NCBI GenBank assembly: GCA_964611755.1
Contig: CAZTBB010000026.1
Span: 1-23,337 of the forward strand
Length of the DNA stretch: 23,337 nucleotides
Source: CAZTBB01 sp964611755
Lineage (GTDB): Bacteria > Pseudomonadota > Alphaproteobacteria > Micavibrionales > Micavibrionaceae
Reading direction: 5' to 3'
Shown here one piece after another: positions 1-7,977 of the stretch. A program made the translations under genes and the position numbers. How positions within the stretch are numbered: position 1 is the stretch's first letter; each line of letters begins with the position of its first letter. Under the pieces are notes generated by a model, which saw only the letters and a list, made by a program, of their open reading frames with translations, was not told the origin of the DNA and made no database searches.

Positions 1-2478
1 AAATGGTTTTGGCAAGAAATATGTTTTGTCATCCATATGATCCTTGAGCTTATCTTCCGTATAGCCGGACACAAATATGATCTTCAAATCAGGGTGGCTT
101 TCGCGAATCTTGGCGGCCATTGTTGGCCCATCCATATTCGGCATTACAACGTCGGTTACAAGCAGGTCAAAGGGGTTATCCTTATTGTCTTCAAACAATT
201 CCAGTGCTCGCTCTCCGCTCTCAGCCCCGACAACCTCATAGCCCTTATTCATCAGAGCACGCTCACTGAATGTTCGGACAGCATCCTCATCCTCCACCAA
301 GAGAATGCGTTCAGTTCCTGTCAAATCACGGCTTTCTGTTTCCTCGGCCTCGACAGCTTGCTCATCATGCTGGATATCTTGCTCGCTGGCGCGCGGCAGA
401 TAAATAATAAAGCTTGTACCCTGTTCTACAACACTTTCTACATCCAGATATCCGCCCGTTTGACGAATAATCCCATAAACCGTCGCCAGCCCGAGCCCCG
501 TTCCCTCACCAATAGCCTTCGTGGTAAAGAACGGCTCAAAAATACGGCTCATATTCTCTTTGGGAATACCACAGCCGGTATCTGTGACCTTGATTGTCAC
601 CCAATGCCCCGGCGGCAATTCCTCTGAGACAAGCTCAACAGGCTTCCGGTTTGTATAATTTTCCGTGGAAATGCTCAGCTCCCCGCCGCCATCCATAGCA
701 TCTCTGGCGTTCACAGCCAGATTGATAAGCACCTGCTCCATTTGCCCTTCATCAACCTTCACAAGCCCCAGATCATCCCCATGAATAACCTCAAGCTCGA
801 TATTTGCACCAATCAGGCGCCGCATAAGATGGGAAAGCTCTGTCAGGATATCACCAACATCCTGCACCTTTGGGCGCAATGTTTGCTGGCGCGAAAAGGC
901 CAGAAGCTGGCGCACCAAATTCGAAGCTCGGTTCGAGTTCTGCTTGATCTGGTTGATATCTGAAAAAGACGGGTCACCGGGTTTATGGCGCAGGAGAAGC
1001 AAATCACAAAACCCAATAATCGCCGTCAGCAAATTATTAAAATCATGCGCAACACCCCCGGCCAGCTGTCCAATTGCCTGCATCTTCTGGGATTGAACGA
1101 ATTGCTGTTCCAATGATTTTTGTTCCGAGCGATCAATGAAGTGTAGAACAATATCTTCGCCCTCACGGAAACGACGGGCGTGGAGCTGCGTCATAAGATC
1201 ATCGCCATCTTTTTTAAGCGTCACATCAAGAGCAGTGCCCATCTGTGCACCTTGCTCCAGACGACTAATCGCGGCAAATAACTCTGCGCGCTCCTCTTCC
1301 AAGATCAATTCCTCAAGAGGTACCCCCTCAAGGTCAGCAACATCCTTGCCTAACATCGCCGCAAATTCGGCATTAATATCTTGGATCACACGCTCTTGAT
1401 CAATCAAAACAATGCCAAGTGGCGCCTCTTCAAAGAAACGCTCAAAACGATCTTCCGACGCCTTCAGCGCTTGGCGCATCTCACGCTCGGACGTCAGATC
1501 ATGCACCACTCCGCGCGTACGAACACGGCCGTCATTTTCATGCACCACCGCCTGATTCACAGAAGCCAAAAACGTCTTGCCGGCAGCGCCCTTCATTTGC
1601 AGCTCAACAACCTGGCGAGCTCCGCCATTATCGATTAAATCATAAGGCGCCGCATCTTGGGGGGGATCCGCCAAATAGGTATGCAATGTACTGGTATCCA
1701 GCAATGTGCGGATATCATGGCCGACCCAACGCGCAAAAGTTGCATTGGCAAACACAAATTTTCCATTCTCATCAACGGAGAAAAAGCCGACAGGCGCATT
1801 ATCGGTAAAATCAATTAACTTTTCACGTTCTTCACGAATGGCACGATCAATCGTATGGCGTTGTGTCACATCATCAATACGCCAATGGATGAAACCCTTC
1901 CACCCCATCACAGGCTGCGCAGTCACCATAAACCAGCGATCACGGTCCTCATGCTTGGAAAACAGCTCAATCGTATCCGTTAGCCCCCGGTGTGCCTGAT
2001 CGGCCAGCAAACGAAAATGCGCCAGCGCCTCTTCATTATCCTCAAACAAACGAATAAGGCTCTTATACCCGGGAGGGCCGAGGCCTTTACACAACTCTTT
2101 AAATTTATCATTGGCAAAAACCGTCTGGTCGGAAGAATCGGCAATCAGACGGGCCCCGCGTGATCCTTCCATAACCTGACGCAGTAAAACCCTCTCCTCC
2201 TCCAGCATCACATTTTGGGAACTGGAATATGCGGTAAACGCCGCAAGCGCCGTTGTAAGGACAAACAACCCGGCCGCAACCGTTAAATCCTGAACACTCA
2301 TTTCAGAGACAAGAATGATGAAAGCAAAAAGCCCTATATAAAGAAAAATAATCAACAAAGCGCTCCATGAACGAAGGTCGCGCTTAACTTTTCTTGCCGG
2401 CTTGGGCTCACCGGAATCGTCCACTTTATGATGGCGTTTTATAAACTCTTCATGATCGACTTTCATGATTTCGATCAT
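1..2478 (-). CDS. cckA: CckA-type hybrid sensor histidine kinase (3' end cut by window edge)
   Basis: The product is an inner-membrane hybrid kinase/phosphatase. In alphaproteobacteria CckA feeds phosphate through ChpT to CtrA, which controls the cell cycle and flagellar genes. The minus frame is open for 826 codons from ATG 2478 to base 1. Two membrane segments are at about residues 38-57 and 64-84, followed by about three PAS-like modules (roughly 100-460). The HisKA motif VAHDFNNLL has its phospho-histidine at H478. The ATPase part has N- and G-box motifs (VNARDAM, DTGCGIP, GTGLGLA). A receiver domain starts at about 725, with LLVTDVVMP placing the phospho-aspartate at D776; the window ends just after the conserved K-P pair (LPKPF). 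Only the last part of the receiver should be missing. ATG 2466 is an alternative start; neither start has a good ribosome site. It reads in the same direction as flhB, 78 bases upstream. The identification is firm from the CckA-specific sequence around H478. Confidence 0.92.
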   Translation of the reverse strand, partial: MIEIMKVDHEEFIKRHHKVDDSGEPKPARKVKRDLRSWSALLIIFLYIGLFAFIILVSEMSVQDLTVAAGLFVLTTALAAFTAYSSSQNVMLEEERVLLRQVMEGSRGARLIADSSDQTVFANDKFKELCKGLGPPGYKSLIRLFEDNEEALAHFRLLADQAHRGLTDTIELFSKHEDRDRWFMVTAQPVMGWKGFIHWRIDDVTQRHTIDRAIREEREKLIDFTDNAPVGFFSVDENGKFVFANATFARWVGHDIRTLLDTSTLHTYLADPPQDAAPYDLIDNGGARQVVELQMKGAAGKTFLASVNQAVVHENDGRVRTRGVVHDLTSEREMRQALKASEDRFERFFEEAPLGIVLIDQERVIQDINAEFAAMLGKDVADLEGVPLEELILEEERAELFAAISRLEQGAQMGTALDVTLKKDGDDLMTQLHARRFREGEDIVLHFIDRSEQKSLEQQFVQSQKMQAIGQLAGGVAHDFNNLLTAIIGFCDLLLLRHKPGDPSFSDINQIKQNSNRASNLVRQLLAFSRQQTLRPKVQDVGDILTELSHLMRRLIGANIELEVIHGDDLGLVKVDEGQMEQVLINLAVNARDAMDGGGELSISTENYTNRKPVELVSEELPPGHWVTIKVTDTGCGIPKENMSRIFEPFFTTKAIGEGTGLGLATVYGIIRQTGGYLDVESVVEQGTSFIIYLPRASEQDIQHDEQAVEAEETESRDLTGTERILLVEDEDAVRTFSERALMNKGYEVVGAESGERALELFEDNKDNPFDLLVTDVVMPNMDGPTMAAKIRESHPDLKIIFVSGYTEDKLKDHMDDKTYFLPKPF

Positions 2479-2514
2479 AAAAGAAACACAGCGATAAAAG
2501 AAGGTTTTTTCATA

Positions 2515-2533
2515 GGCATAAACAAGTTATGCC
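2515..2533. promoter_or_regulatory. Perfect 7-5-7 inverted repeat between flhB and cckA
   Basis: GGCATAA-ACAAG-TTATGCC is a perfect dyad in the flhB-cckA gap, 37-55 bases upstream of the cckA start. There is no T-run after it on the minus strand, so it is not a standard intrinsic terminator. It could be an operator for cckA or an mRNA stem after flhB. The function is inferred only. Confidence 0.35.
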
Positions 2534-2556
2534 ATCGGTATTAAAAATGGTGCGTC

Positions 2557-3630
2557 TTAACGGCGGCCTTTTTGTTTGTAAACATAAGAGATAATTTCAG
2601 CCACAGCCTTGAAATGCTCGGTCGGGATGATGTCATCGATCTCAACCGCATCAAACAAGGCCCGTGCCAAAGGTTTGTTTTCGACGATCTCAACCTTATG
2701 CTCTTTTGCCAATTCACGGATGCGCAATGCCACATCATCGACACCCTTCGCCACACACATTGGTGCCGCCATATCAGCACGGTCATATTTCAGCGCAATC
2801 GCATAATGCGTCGGGTTTGTGATAACCACATCGGCCTCCGGAACGGCTTGCATCATGCGCCTGCGCCCGCGCTCCATACGAAGCTGTCGCAGCTTGGCTT
2901 TCACATGCGGATCCCCTTCGCTCTGCTTGTGCTCGTCCTTGACTTCCTGCCGTGTCATCTTCATTTGCTTGTGGTGCTGGTAACGTTGAAAAGAAAGATC
3001 AATAGCGGCGATAATAATCAAAACAACCAGCACACCGATCATCATTCTGATCACAAGACCGAGCAACTCATCCATAGAGGTTGTGATGCTCATATCAATC
3101 ATATTGCCCAATTTATCAAAAGACGGGTACAGGATGATGACACTAACCAGACCAATGACGGCAATCTTGAAAATCCCCTTGAAGAACTCCATTAAAGAGC
3201 GCATCGAAAACAGGCGCTGAAACCCCTTTATCAAAGATATCTTACTCAAATCGGGCTTAATGGCCTCGGGGGCAAATAATGGTCCGACCTGCGCAAAAGG
3301 GGCAATAAATGCAATAACAAACAGCCCTAAAAACACCAAAAACAAGATACCGAACATTTCGGATGTAGTGTGGGTTAAGACAAAAAATGCGCCCTCTTCC
3401 CCTCCCGGCAACACGTGTGATTTTTCAATAAATGTTCTCAAAACAGATTGCATTTGCGAGAACAAAGGACCCGATGCAAGAGCGATCAACACAGTCCCGG
3501 CCAACAAGATCAACCAATTATTGACCTCTTTGGAAATGGCCACCTGACCTTTCTTTTTCGCCTCCTCCAATTTCTTGGGGGTAGGCTCCTCGGTCTTCTG
3601 GGCATCATCTGGCTGTTCACCTTCACTCAT
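2557..3630 (-). CDS. flhB: Flagellar export apparatus protein FlhB
   Basis: This is the export-gate subunit that switches substrate class from rod/hook to filament after cleaving itself. The 357-residue length is normal for the family. The charged N-terminus (EEPTPKKLEEAKKKGQV) is typical FlhB. About four membrane segments occupy roughly residues 35-215, followed by a cytoplasmic domain. The autocleavage motif NPTH is at 272-275 within VVITNPTHYAIAL, and the C-terminal fold ends in the family motif IPTEHFKAVAEIISYVY. The start is ATG 3630, 64 bases after fliR; its ribosome site is weak, suggesting coupling to upstream translation. It is the last gene of the flgB-flgC-fliE-fliQ-fliR-flhB run. 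Confidence 0.97.
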   Translation of the reverse strand: MSEGEQPDDAQKTEEPTPKKLEEAKKKGQVAISKEVNNWLILLAGTVLIALASGPLFSQMQSVLRTFIEKSHVLPGGEEGAFFVLTHTTSEMFGILFLVFLGLFVIAFIAPFAQVGPLFAPEAIKPDLSKISLIKGFQRLFSMRSLMEFFKGIFKIAVIGLVSVIILYPSFDKLGNMIDMSITTSMDELLGLVIRMMIGVLVVLIIIAAIDLSFQRYQHHKQMKMTRQEVKDEHKQSEGDPHVKAKLRQLRMERGRRRMMQAVPEADVVITNPTHYAIALKYDRADMAAPMCVAKGVDDVALRIRELAKEHKVEIVENKPLARALFDAVEIDDIIPTEHFKAVAEIISYVYKQKGRR

Positions 3631-3694
3631 CTTTATAGTTTACCATGAATTTCATCTCTCATGCGCGAAAGAACAAATATTCAGGCTCCTTCTC

Positions 3695-4468
3695 TTATAA
3701 TGTCAGGAAAAACACAATGGCGTTTTCAAACTCTGACAACCAGAAAATGAAAACCGATGTCACAACAAACGACATCACAATCAAGGCCAGTAAAATCTGT
3801 ATCGGAAGCGCAATCATAAAGACCTGCACTTGTGGCATTAATCGAGACAATACGCCCATTCCAACAAATAATAACAATGTTACAATCATAAACGGCATGG
3901 CGATCTTAACCCCGATCAAAAAGCTCGCCGAAACAGCTCTGGATATCAACTCAGCCATCCCACCGGCATTGGGTACGTCACCAAAGGAAAACAGCTCATA
4001 ACTCTCTAAAAGCCCCCTGATTAACAAATGGTGCAGATCGGTTGCGAATAATAAAACCCCGGCCGTTATCGTTAAAAACGCGCCCATAATTGAGCCCTGC
4101 GTCGCCAAGCCGGGGTTAAAGACCTGCGCATTGGCCAATCCTGATTGCATGGAAATAATCATCCCGGCCACATCAAGGGCCAGCAAAAAGATACGTGCCA
4201 CAATCCCGAAAAACAGCCCGATAATAAATTCAAACCCAACCAGCAATAAAAAGAAGAAGCCATCCGGAATATCAGCCGGCAAGTACGGCATAACGAGAGG
4301 ATAGAGCATAAAGGAAATCGCCAATGCAATATAAAGACGCACCTTGGAAGAGACGAAGGCATCCCCGATACCGGGCATAATAATCATCGCCGTACCAAAA
4401 CGTACAAATGTCATGATAAAGGCATAGACATTGCTGACTAAAAAGGCTTCGAGTTCGCTTTGAAACAT
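3695..4468 (-). CDS. fliR: Flagellar export gate protein FliR
   Basis: FliR is an integral membrane subunit that builds the FliPQR export gate with FliP and FliQ at the centre of the MS ring. The protein is hydrophobic along nearly its whole length, with about six membrane segments. It carries typical FliR stretches such as the segment ending VGFEFIIGLFFGIVARI and the FNPGLATQGS loop. I place the start at ATG 4468 (257 residues, the usual FliR length), which has an AGG about 7 bases upstream. The open frame also extends to a TTG at 4519, overlapping the end of fliQ, but that start is weaker. It lies between fliQ and flhB, the common alphaproteobacterial order. Confidence 0.95.
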   Translation of the reverse strand: MFQSELEAFLVSNVYAFIMTFVRFGTAMIIMPGIGDAFVSSKVRLYIALAISFMLYPLVMPYLPADIPDGFFFLLLVGFEFIIGLFFGIVARIFLLALDVAGMIISMQSGLANAQVFNPGLATQGSIMGAFLTITAGVLLFATDLHHLLIRGLLESYELFSFGDVPNAGGMAELISRAVSASFLIGVKIAMPFMIVTLLLFVGMGVLSRLMPQVQVFMIALPIQILLALIVMSFVVTSVFIFWLSEFENAIVFFLTL

Positions 4469-4505
4469 TTGGTTGCCTGCCCTTGAAATAAACAGCCAAT
4501 AAAAA

Positions 4506-4772
4506 TCAGCCTGCGCCAATCATAATGTCGGCCAAAGATTGCATAAAGTTGGATAATGTCTTCATCATCGTCGGGAAGAAAACAAACATAGCAAGAAAAA
4601 TAGCAATAATCTTGGGAACAAAAACCAATGTGATTTCTTGTACTTGTGTCAACGCCTGAATCAATGCAATAGCCACCCCGACAAACAGGCCAATCAACAA
4701 AATTGGCAAGCTGATCTCGATACACAACAAGATCATTTGACGGGCTATTTCTATGACTTCTTCTTCATTCAT
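4506..4772 (-). CDS. fliQ: Flagellar export gate protein FliQ
   Basis: FliQ is a small two-helix membrane subunit of the FliPQR export gate. The 88-residue length matches the family, with two hydrophobic helices at about 15-40 and 50-75. The loop ALTQVQEITLVFVPKI is highly characteristic of FliQ. The start ATG 4772 lies 96 bases after fliE. It is followed by fliR with only 37 bases between the chosen ends. The ribosome site is unremarkable. Confidence 0.96.
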   Translation of the reverse strand: MNEEEVIEIARQMILLCIEISLPILLIGLFVGVAIALIQALTQVQEITLVFVPKIIAIFLAMFVFFPTMMKTLSNFMQSLADIMIGAG

Positions 4773-4868
4773 TGCTTACTCAGTATACAAAAAGGAATCC
4801 GGCGATGTATAGGGCGCTCGAAAAAACCATGCACTGATATCTGCAATATGAACCCTCATACAGGGCTA

Positions 4869-5186
4869 TTACATCGGCATTCTTAGAATTTCCTGGAAAG
4901 AGCTGATCAGGCGATCTCTTACGGCAACAACCGTCTCCAGGGTCAATTCGGCTGCGTTGACGGCCTGAACGACATCGGTCAATTGGGCCTCACCTGTCAC
5001 GGCCTTGGCGGACATGCGCTCCCCTTGTTTCATTGTATCCAGAGAGTCGCGCGCTGCATTTTCAAGGAAATCCGAAAATGTCACGCCATCATTGCCGCCG
5101 GATGTCCTGCGAGCCGCAATATTGGAGGTCTGGCCATAGGCCTTAGCCGCAACATTCGGATCCATCATTTTGTTAATATCAACCAT
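4869..5186 (-). CDS. fliE: Flagellar hook-basal body complex protein FliE
   Basis: FliE is the first exported axial protein and joins the MS ring and export gate to the proximal rod. At 105 residues the length is typical. The family signature lies in the second half: a DFLENA-type motif, then QLTDVVQAVNAAELTLETVVAVRDRLISSFQEILRMPM (residues in this order, about 68-105), where FliE proteins end in the same M-P-M or M-x-I/V type tail. The ribosome site AAGGAAT is well placed before ATG 5186. It sits 40 bases downstream of flgC in the same transcript. Confidence 0.95.
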   Translation of the reverse strand: MVDINKMMDPNVAAKAYGQTSNIAARRTSGGNDGVTFSDFLENAARDSLDTMKQGERMSAKAVTGEAQLTDVVQAVNAAELTLETVVAVRDRLISSFQEILRMPM

Positions 5187-5226
5187 CTTGAAATATTCCT
5201 TACCTGTTTATTATACGTCTTTGTGA

Positions 5227-5643
5227 CTATCGCAGCAAATCAATCGTGCGCGTAACCATCGTTTTTGATTGCTCGATCATACCCAGATTTGCCTCATAGC
5301 TGCGCTGTGCTTCCCGAACATTCATCATCTCAACCAAAGTATTCACATTTGGCAATTTCACGATGCCGTTTTCATCCGCCCCCGGATGATCCGGCATATA
5401 ACGCGTCGGATAGGCATCAGGCTTATCATCTGTGATATCTTTCACATCAACCATGCGAATGCCGAGCTCTCTATCCAGTCGGTTTTCAAATGAAATAACT
5501 TGGCGTGTGTATGGGTCACCACCCGGTGTCGTCGCAGCTGTATCGGCGTTGGCAAGGTTTTCCGAGGCCACACGAATACGCGCCCCTTGCGCCTTCATAC
5601 CCATGGCTGAAATTTGCATTGCATTAATAATATCATCACTCAT
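5227..5643 (-). CDS. flgC: Flagellar proximal rod protein FlgC
   Basis: FlgC is a rod subunit exported by the flagellar type III system and stacked distal to FlgB. At 138 residues it matches the family. The N-terminal rod motif IRVASENLANADT follows a short amphipathic helix. The C-terminal helix contains VNTLVEMMNVREAQRSYEAN, the FlgC/FlgG-type end. A strong AAGGAGAG ribosome site precedes ATG 5643. It follows flgB by 30 bases. Confidence 0.97.
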   Translation of the reverse strand: MSDDIINAMQISAMGMKAQGARIRVASENLANADTAATTPGGDPYTRQVISFENRLDRELGIRMVDVKDITDDKPDAYPTRYMPDHPGADENGIVKLPNVNTLVEMMNVREAQRSYEANLGMIEQSKTMVTRTIDLLR

Positions 5644-5673
5644 GTATTCTCTCCTTATATTACCCTACTGGCC

Positions 5674-6093
5674 TTACTGACCGCCGCGCCCAAGCGACGT
5701 TTTCATCATTGCCATATTCTTTTTATAAATATTGGTGATCAGGTTGTAATCCATGCGGTTGGCCCCCGCCTTAATCAGCTGCTCTTCCATGACAACCGCA
5801 TTTCCCGCAGGCGCCACTTCATATGTCTCTTTTTGATCACCCTCTCGCGGTGCTGGCGCCGTATTCGGTGGCGGCATATGAAGCCCGTCTGTTGTCTCCA
5901 TGCGGACACTGAGCTTTCCTTTTTCTTCGATATTCTTCATCAAGCGCCCAAAGTCATATTCTTTGAGATCATGCGGTACATAATTTGGCGTATCACCATT
6001 GGAGATATTCTGTGCAAGAACACGCTGACGCGTATTCAAATAATCCATTTTTGCCCCAAGAGCGCGGAAAAGTGTTATATTTTCTGTAGTCAT
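5674..6093 (-). CDS. flgB: Flagellar proximal rod protein FlgB
   Basis: FlgB is the first rod subunit after FliE. I set the start at ATG 6093, giving 139 residues (the family norm). It has AAGG 8 bases upstream, and it falls about 33 bases after the predicted start point of the sigma-54 promoter at 6137-6152. The frame stays open to 6282, but that extension would run through the promoter and into the divergent gene. The N-terminal motif RVLAQNISNGDTPNY is the rod-protein signature, and the C-terminus has the NLITNIYKKNMAMMK helix. It is the first gene of the minus-strand export/rod operon. Confidence 0.96.
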   Translation of the reverse strand: MTTENITLFRALGAKMDYLNTRQRVLAQNISNGDTPNYVPHDLKEYDFGRLMKNIEEKGKLSVRMETTDGLHMPPPNTAPAPREGDQKETYEVAPAGNAVVMEEQLIKAGANRMDYNLITNIYKKNMAMMKTSLGRGGQ

Positions 6094-6136
6094 CGCTGTA
6101 ACCTTAACTTTAGATTTCCAATCCTGCTCAGAACTA

Positions 6137-6152
6137 TGCAGAAAGCGTGCCA
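6137..6152 (-). promoter_or_regulatory. Sigma-54 promoter of flgB operon
   Basis: On the minus strand TGGCACGCTTTCTGCA has -24 GG and -12 GC separated by exactly 10 bases, and TGGCACG matches the -24 consensus fully. The predicted transcript start is near 6126, about 33 bases before the flgB ATG. This fits class II flagellar control by sigma-54 and FlbD in alphaproteobacteria. Confidence 0.85.
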
Positions 6153-6154
6153 AA

Positions 6155-6517
6155 ATGAACAAAGACGATAAAAACAGCCCTAAAAACGACCTAACCCCCT
6201 CAAATATAAAGAAAATACCTAAAAACCAGACAGCCGTTTCCATCAAAGAAAGTGATGATAGACAAAAAGCCCCGCTAATCACCTCTGCCGGGCGCGGGCA
6301 TATGGCTGAAAAAATTATTCAGCTGGCCTTGGAAAACGATGTAAAAATACGCCAAGACAGCGATTTAGCCGAATTATTGGCGAAAATTGAAATTGATAGC
6401 CCCATCCCGACAGAGGCTTTTTTCGCCGTGGCCGAAATTTTATCCTATGTTTACCGCGCCAATGGGCAGCCTGACCCTTTTAATACCGTCATAGATGATG
6501 ATATAGAGAAAGAATAA
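6155..6517 (+). CDS. Stand-alone FlhB C-terminal-domain-like protein (FlhX type)
   Basis: This 120-residue protein resembles only the cytoplasmic C-terminal domain of FlhB/EscU. Its residues 50-107 (AEKIIQLALENDVKI, then the motif IPTEAFFAVAEILSYVYRANG) closely match the end of the FlhB in this window (IPTEHFKAVAEIISYVYKQKG). It has no membrane segment and no NPTH cleavage motif; the first about 45 residues are polar and probably disordered. Similar small proteins (FlhX, YlqH-type) are known in other bacteria, and some can replace the cleaved FlhB C-part. Its ATG lies 2 bases beyond the -24 box of the divergent flgB promoter. It opens an operon with fliO and fliP, consistent with a role at the export gate. 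A regulatory role in export is inferred. Confidence 0.8.
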   Translation: MNKDDKNSPKNDLTPSNIKKIPKNQTAVSIKESDDRQKAPLITSAGRGHMAEKIIQLALENDVKIRQDSDLAELLAKIEIDSPIPTEAFFAVAEILSYVYRANGQPDPFNTVIDDDIEKE

Positions 6518-6555
6518 GCAAAACGCATCATAAACAACGCAAAAAAGGCCAAACC

Positions 6556-6816
6556 ATGAGCGAACAGGAGCAAACAGAGGGGTTTCAAAAGCAATTTCAA
6601 GAGCTTAAACAGAAAATCTCAAGCGCAATAGAAACAACAGAGGCCGGAGATATGCCCGATTTGGGCTCTATGGAACAGGATGTCACAACTTTATGCGCAG
6701 CGGTGGATGATGCGCCCGCCCCCGTGGCCAAAGCCGTGCAAAATGACATGGCAGAGCTTATTTCCACGCTTGATCGCCTTGCCATCGCTCTTGGGGAGCT
6801 AAAAGCAAAGGAATAA
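6556..6816 (+). CDS. Unknown small helical protein of the fliO-fliP operon
   Basis: I do not recognise a family for this 86-residue protein. It is acidic and predicted almost entirely helical, without signal peptide or membrane segment. Helices run at about residues 8-28 (QKQFQELKQKISSAIETTE) and about 55-85, ending in ELKAKE, with an Ala/Pro-rich hinge near 50-57. An AAGG ribosome site precedes ATG 6556. It lies 38 bases after the FlhB-like gene and 5 bases before fliO, so it is translated with export-gate genes. Size, charge and helicity would suit a cytoplasmic chaperone or export cofactor (FliT-like in shape), but this is inference from context only. Confidence 0.6.
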   Translation: MSEQEQTEGFQKQFQELKQKISSAIETTEAGDMPDLGSMEQDVTTLCAAVDDAPAPVAKAVQNDMAELISTLDRLAIALGELKAKE

Positions 6817-6821
6817 ACCGG

Positions 6822-7148
6822 ATGAATAGCTTTTCAGACCTCCTCACCCTTGCTATGGCTCTTGGCTTTGTATTGGCTTTAATGGGACTGCTCGCCTTTG
6901 CCCTTAAAAAGCTAAATTTGGCAGGGCCCGCCATCACGGTAGGACAAAAACGCCGCCTAAAAGTCATTGAAGTGATGAATCTGGATGCGCGCAGGCGCCT
7001 GATGATTATAAAACGTGATAATACAGAACATCTGGTTATTTTAGGCGCTAACGGGGAGACCATCATTGAAAGCGGGTTTTCTTCTGATGAAGAATCGGCG
7101 CAAAATAACAAAAAGATCAATAAAGAACGCAGCAAAAAGGCAGCTTAA
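6822..7148 (+). CDS. fliO: Flagellar biosynthesis protein FliO
   Basis: FliO is a small membrane protein that helps FliP assemble into the export gate. At 108 residues it has one N-terminal membrane helix (about 7-29, ALGFVLALMGLLAFALKKL). A short soluble FliO domain follows, with the characteristic pattern RRLKVIEVMNLDARRRLMIIKRDNTEHLVILG (split over about residues 44-75). A Lys/Asn-rich tail ends the protein. It starts 5 bases after the previous gene and ends one base before the fliP ATG, so translation of the two is coupled. Confidence 0.9.
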   Translation: MNSFSDLLTLAMALGFVLALMGLLAFALKKLNLAGPAITVGQKRRLKVIEVMNLDARRRLMIIKRDNTEHLVILGANGETIIESGFSSDEESAQNNKKINKERSKKAA

Positions 7149-7149
7149 T

Positions 7150-7968
7150 ATGGCCAAAGCACTAACGATGAAAACTATTTTACAGCCCTGCCTGAAAAGA
7201 CCGCTTCTAATGCTGAGCTTGCTGGCCGCCATGACCAGCTTCTTCTCCCTGATTTATATAGAAAATGTTTTTGCGCAGAGCATTTCCATCGATCTGGGGC
7301 AGGAAAATGACGGCACCGTAACAGGGCGCATCGTCCAGATGGTTTTGCTCTTAACTGTATTGTCTTTGGCCCCATCCATTCTTGTGATGATGACATCCTT
7401 TACCCGTATTGTTGTCGCCTTATCTTTCTTAAGAACCGCGATTGGCATTCAACAAACCCCTCCGAATACGGTCATGATCTCGCTGGCTCTGTTTTTAACG
7501 TTCTTTATTATGGCCCCCACATTCGAGAAGGCCTATCAAGAGGGTATTCAGCCGCTTATTAATGAAGAGATCGATGAGTTCACCGCCCTTGAAAATGCCG
7601 TGGATCCCTTCAAGGAATTCATGATCAAACATGTCAGAGAACAGGACCTCACCCTCTTTCTGGAAGTCAGCAAAATGGATATGCCACAAAATATTATGGA
7701 TGTCCCCATCCAAGTCTTGGTGCCCGCCTTTATGATTTCCGAGCTCAGGCGCGCCTTTGAAATTGGCTTTATGTTATTCATGCCGTTTTTGATTATCGAT
7801 CTTGTCACGGCATCCATTCTGATGTCGATGGGGATGATGATGCTCCCGCCCGTAACGGTATCGCTGCCGTTTAAGATTATTTTCTTTGTCTTGGTTGATG
7901 GGTGGTATTTGATTGCGGGATCATTGATACAAAGCTTTGATGCTCCGAATATAAGCCCCGCAGGGTAG
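7150..7968 (+). CDS. fliP: Flagellar export gate protein FliP
   Basis: FliP is the core pore-forming subunit of the flagellar export gate. The start is ATG 7150, directly after fliO, with AAGG 9 bases upstream, giving 272 residues. The longer open frame from 7066 lies inside fliO and is rejected. A cleavable signal peptide ends near VFA-QS (about residues 40-41). Family motifs are present: TSFTRIVVALSFLRTAIGIQ, FELRRAFEIGF-type (seen as SELRRAFEIGF), and SILMSMGMMMLPP near the C-terminus. It is the last gene of the plus-strand operon and converges on the TPR gene only 9 bases away. Confidence 0.97.
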   Translation: MAKALTMKTILQPCLKRPLLMLSLLAAMTSFFSLIYIENVFAQSISIDLGQENDGTVTGRIVQMVLLLTVLSLAPSILVMMTSFTRIVVALSFLRTAIGIQQTPPNTVMISLALFLTFFIMAPTFEKAYQEGIQPLINEEIDEFTALENAVDPFKEFMIKHVREQDLTLFLEVSKMDMPQNIMDVPIQVLVPAFMISELRRAFEIGFMLFMPFLIIDLVTASILMSMGMMMLPPVTVSLPFKIIFFVLVDGWYLIAGSLIQSFDAPNISPAG

Positions 7969-7977
7969 AGCGCTTTA

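Noticed and set aside
37..1999. Several plus-strand open frames over cckA
   Set aside because: Shadows of the long minus-strand cckA reading frame, with no family motifs.
2641..2670. TGGCACGGGCCTTGT inside flhB as a sigma-54 site
   Set aside because: Ends in GT instead of GC at -12 and lies within a coding region near the gene's end.
4469..4519. TTG start of fliR at 4519
   Set aside because: Overlaps the end of fliQ; ATG 4468 has a ribosome site and gives the usual length.
6094..6282. N-terminal extension of flgB to 6282
   Set aside because: It would run through the sigma-54 promoter and the divergent gene; ATG 6093 gives the normal FlgB length and a good ribosome site.
7066..7149. Upstream extension of fliP
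   Set aside because: Lies inside fliO in another frame; ATG 7150 begins right before a signal peptide.
7969..7977. Terminator between converging fliP and the TPR gene
   Set aside because: Only 9 bases separate the genes and I see no stem with a T-run.
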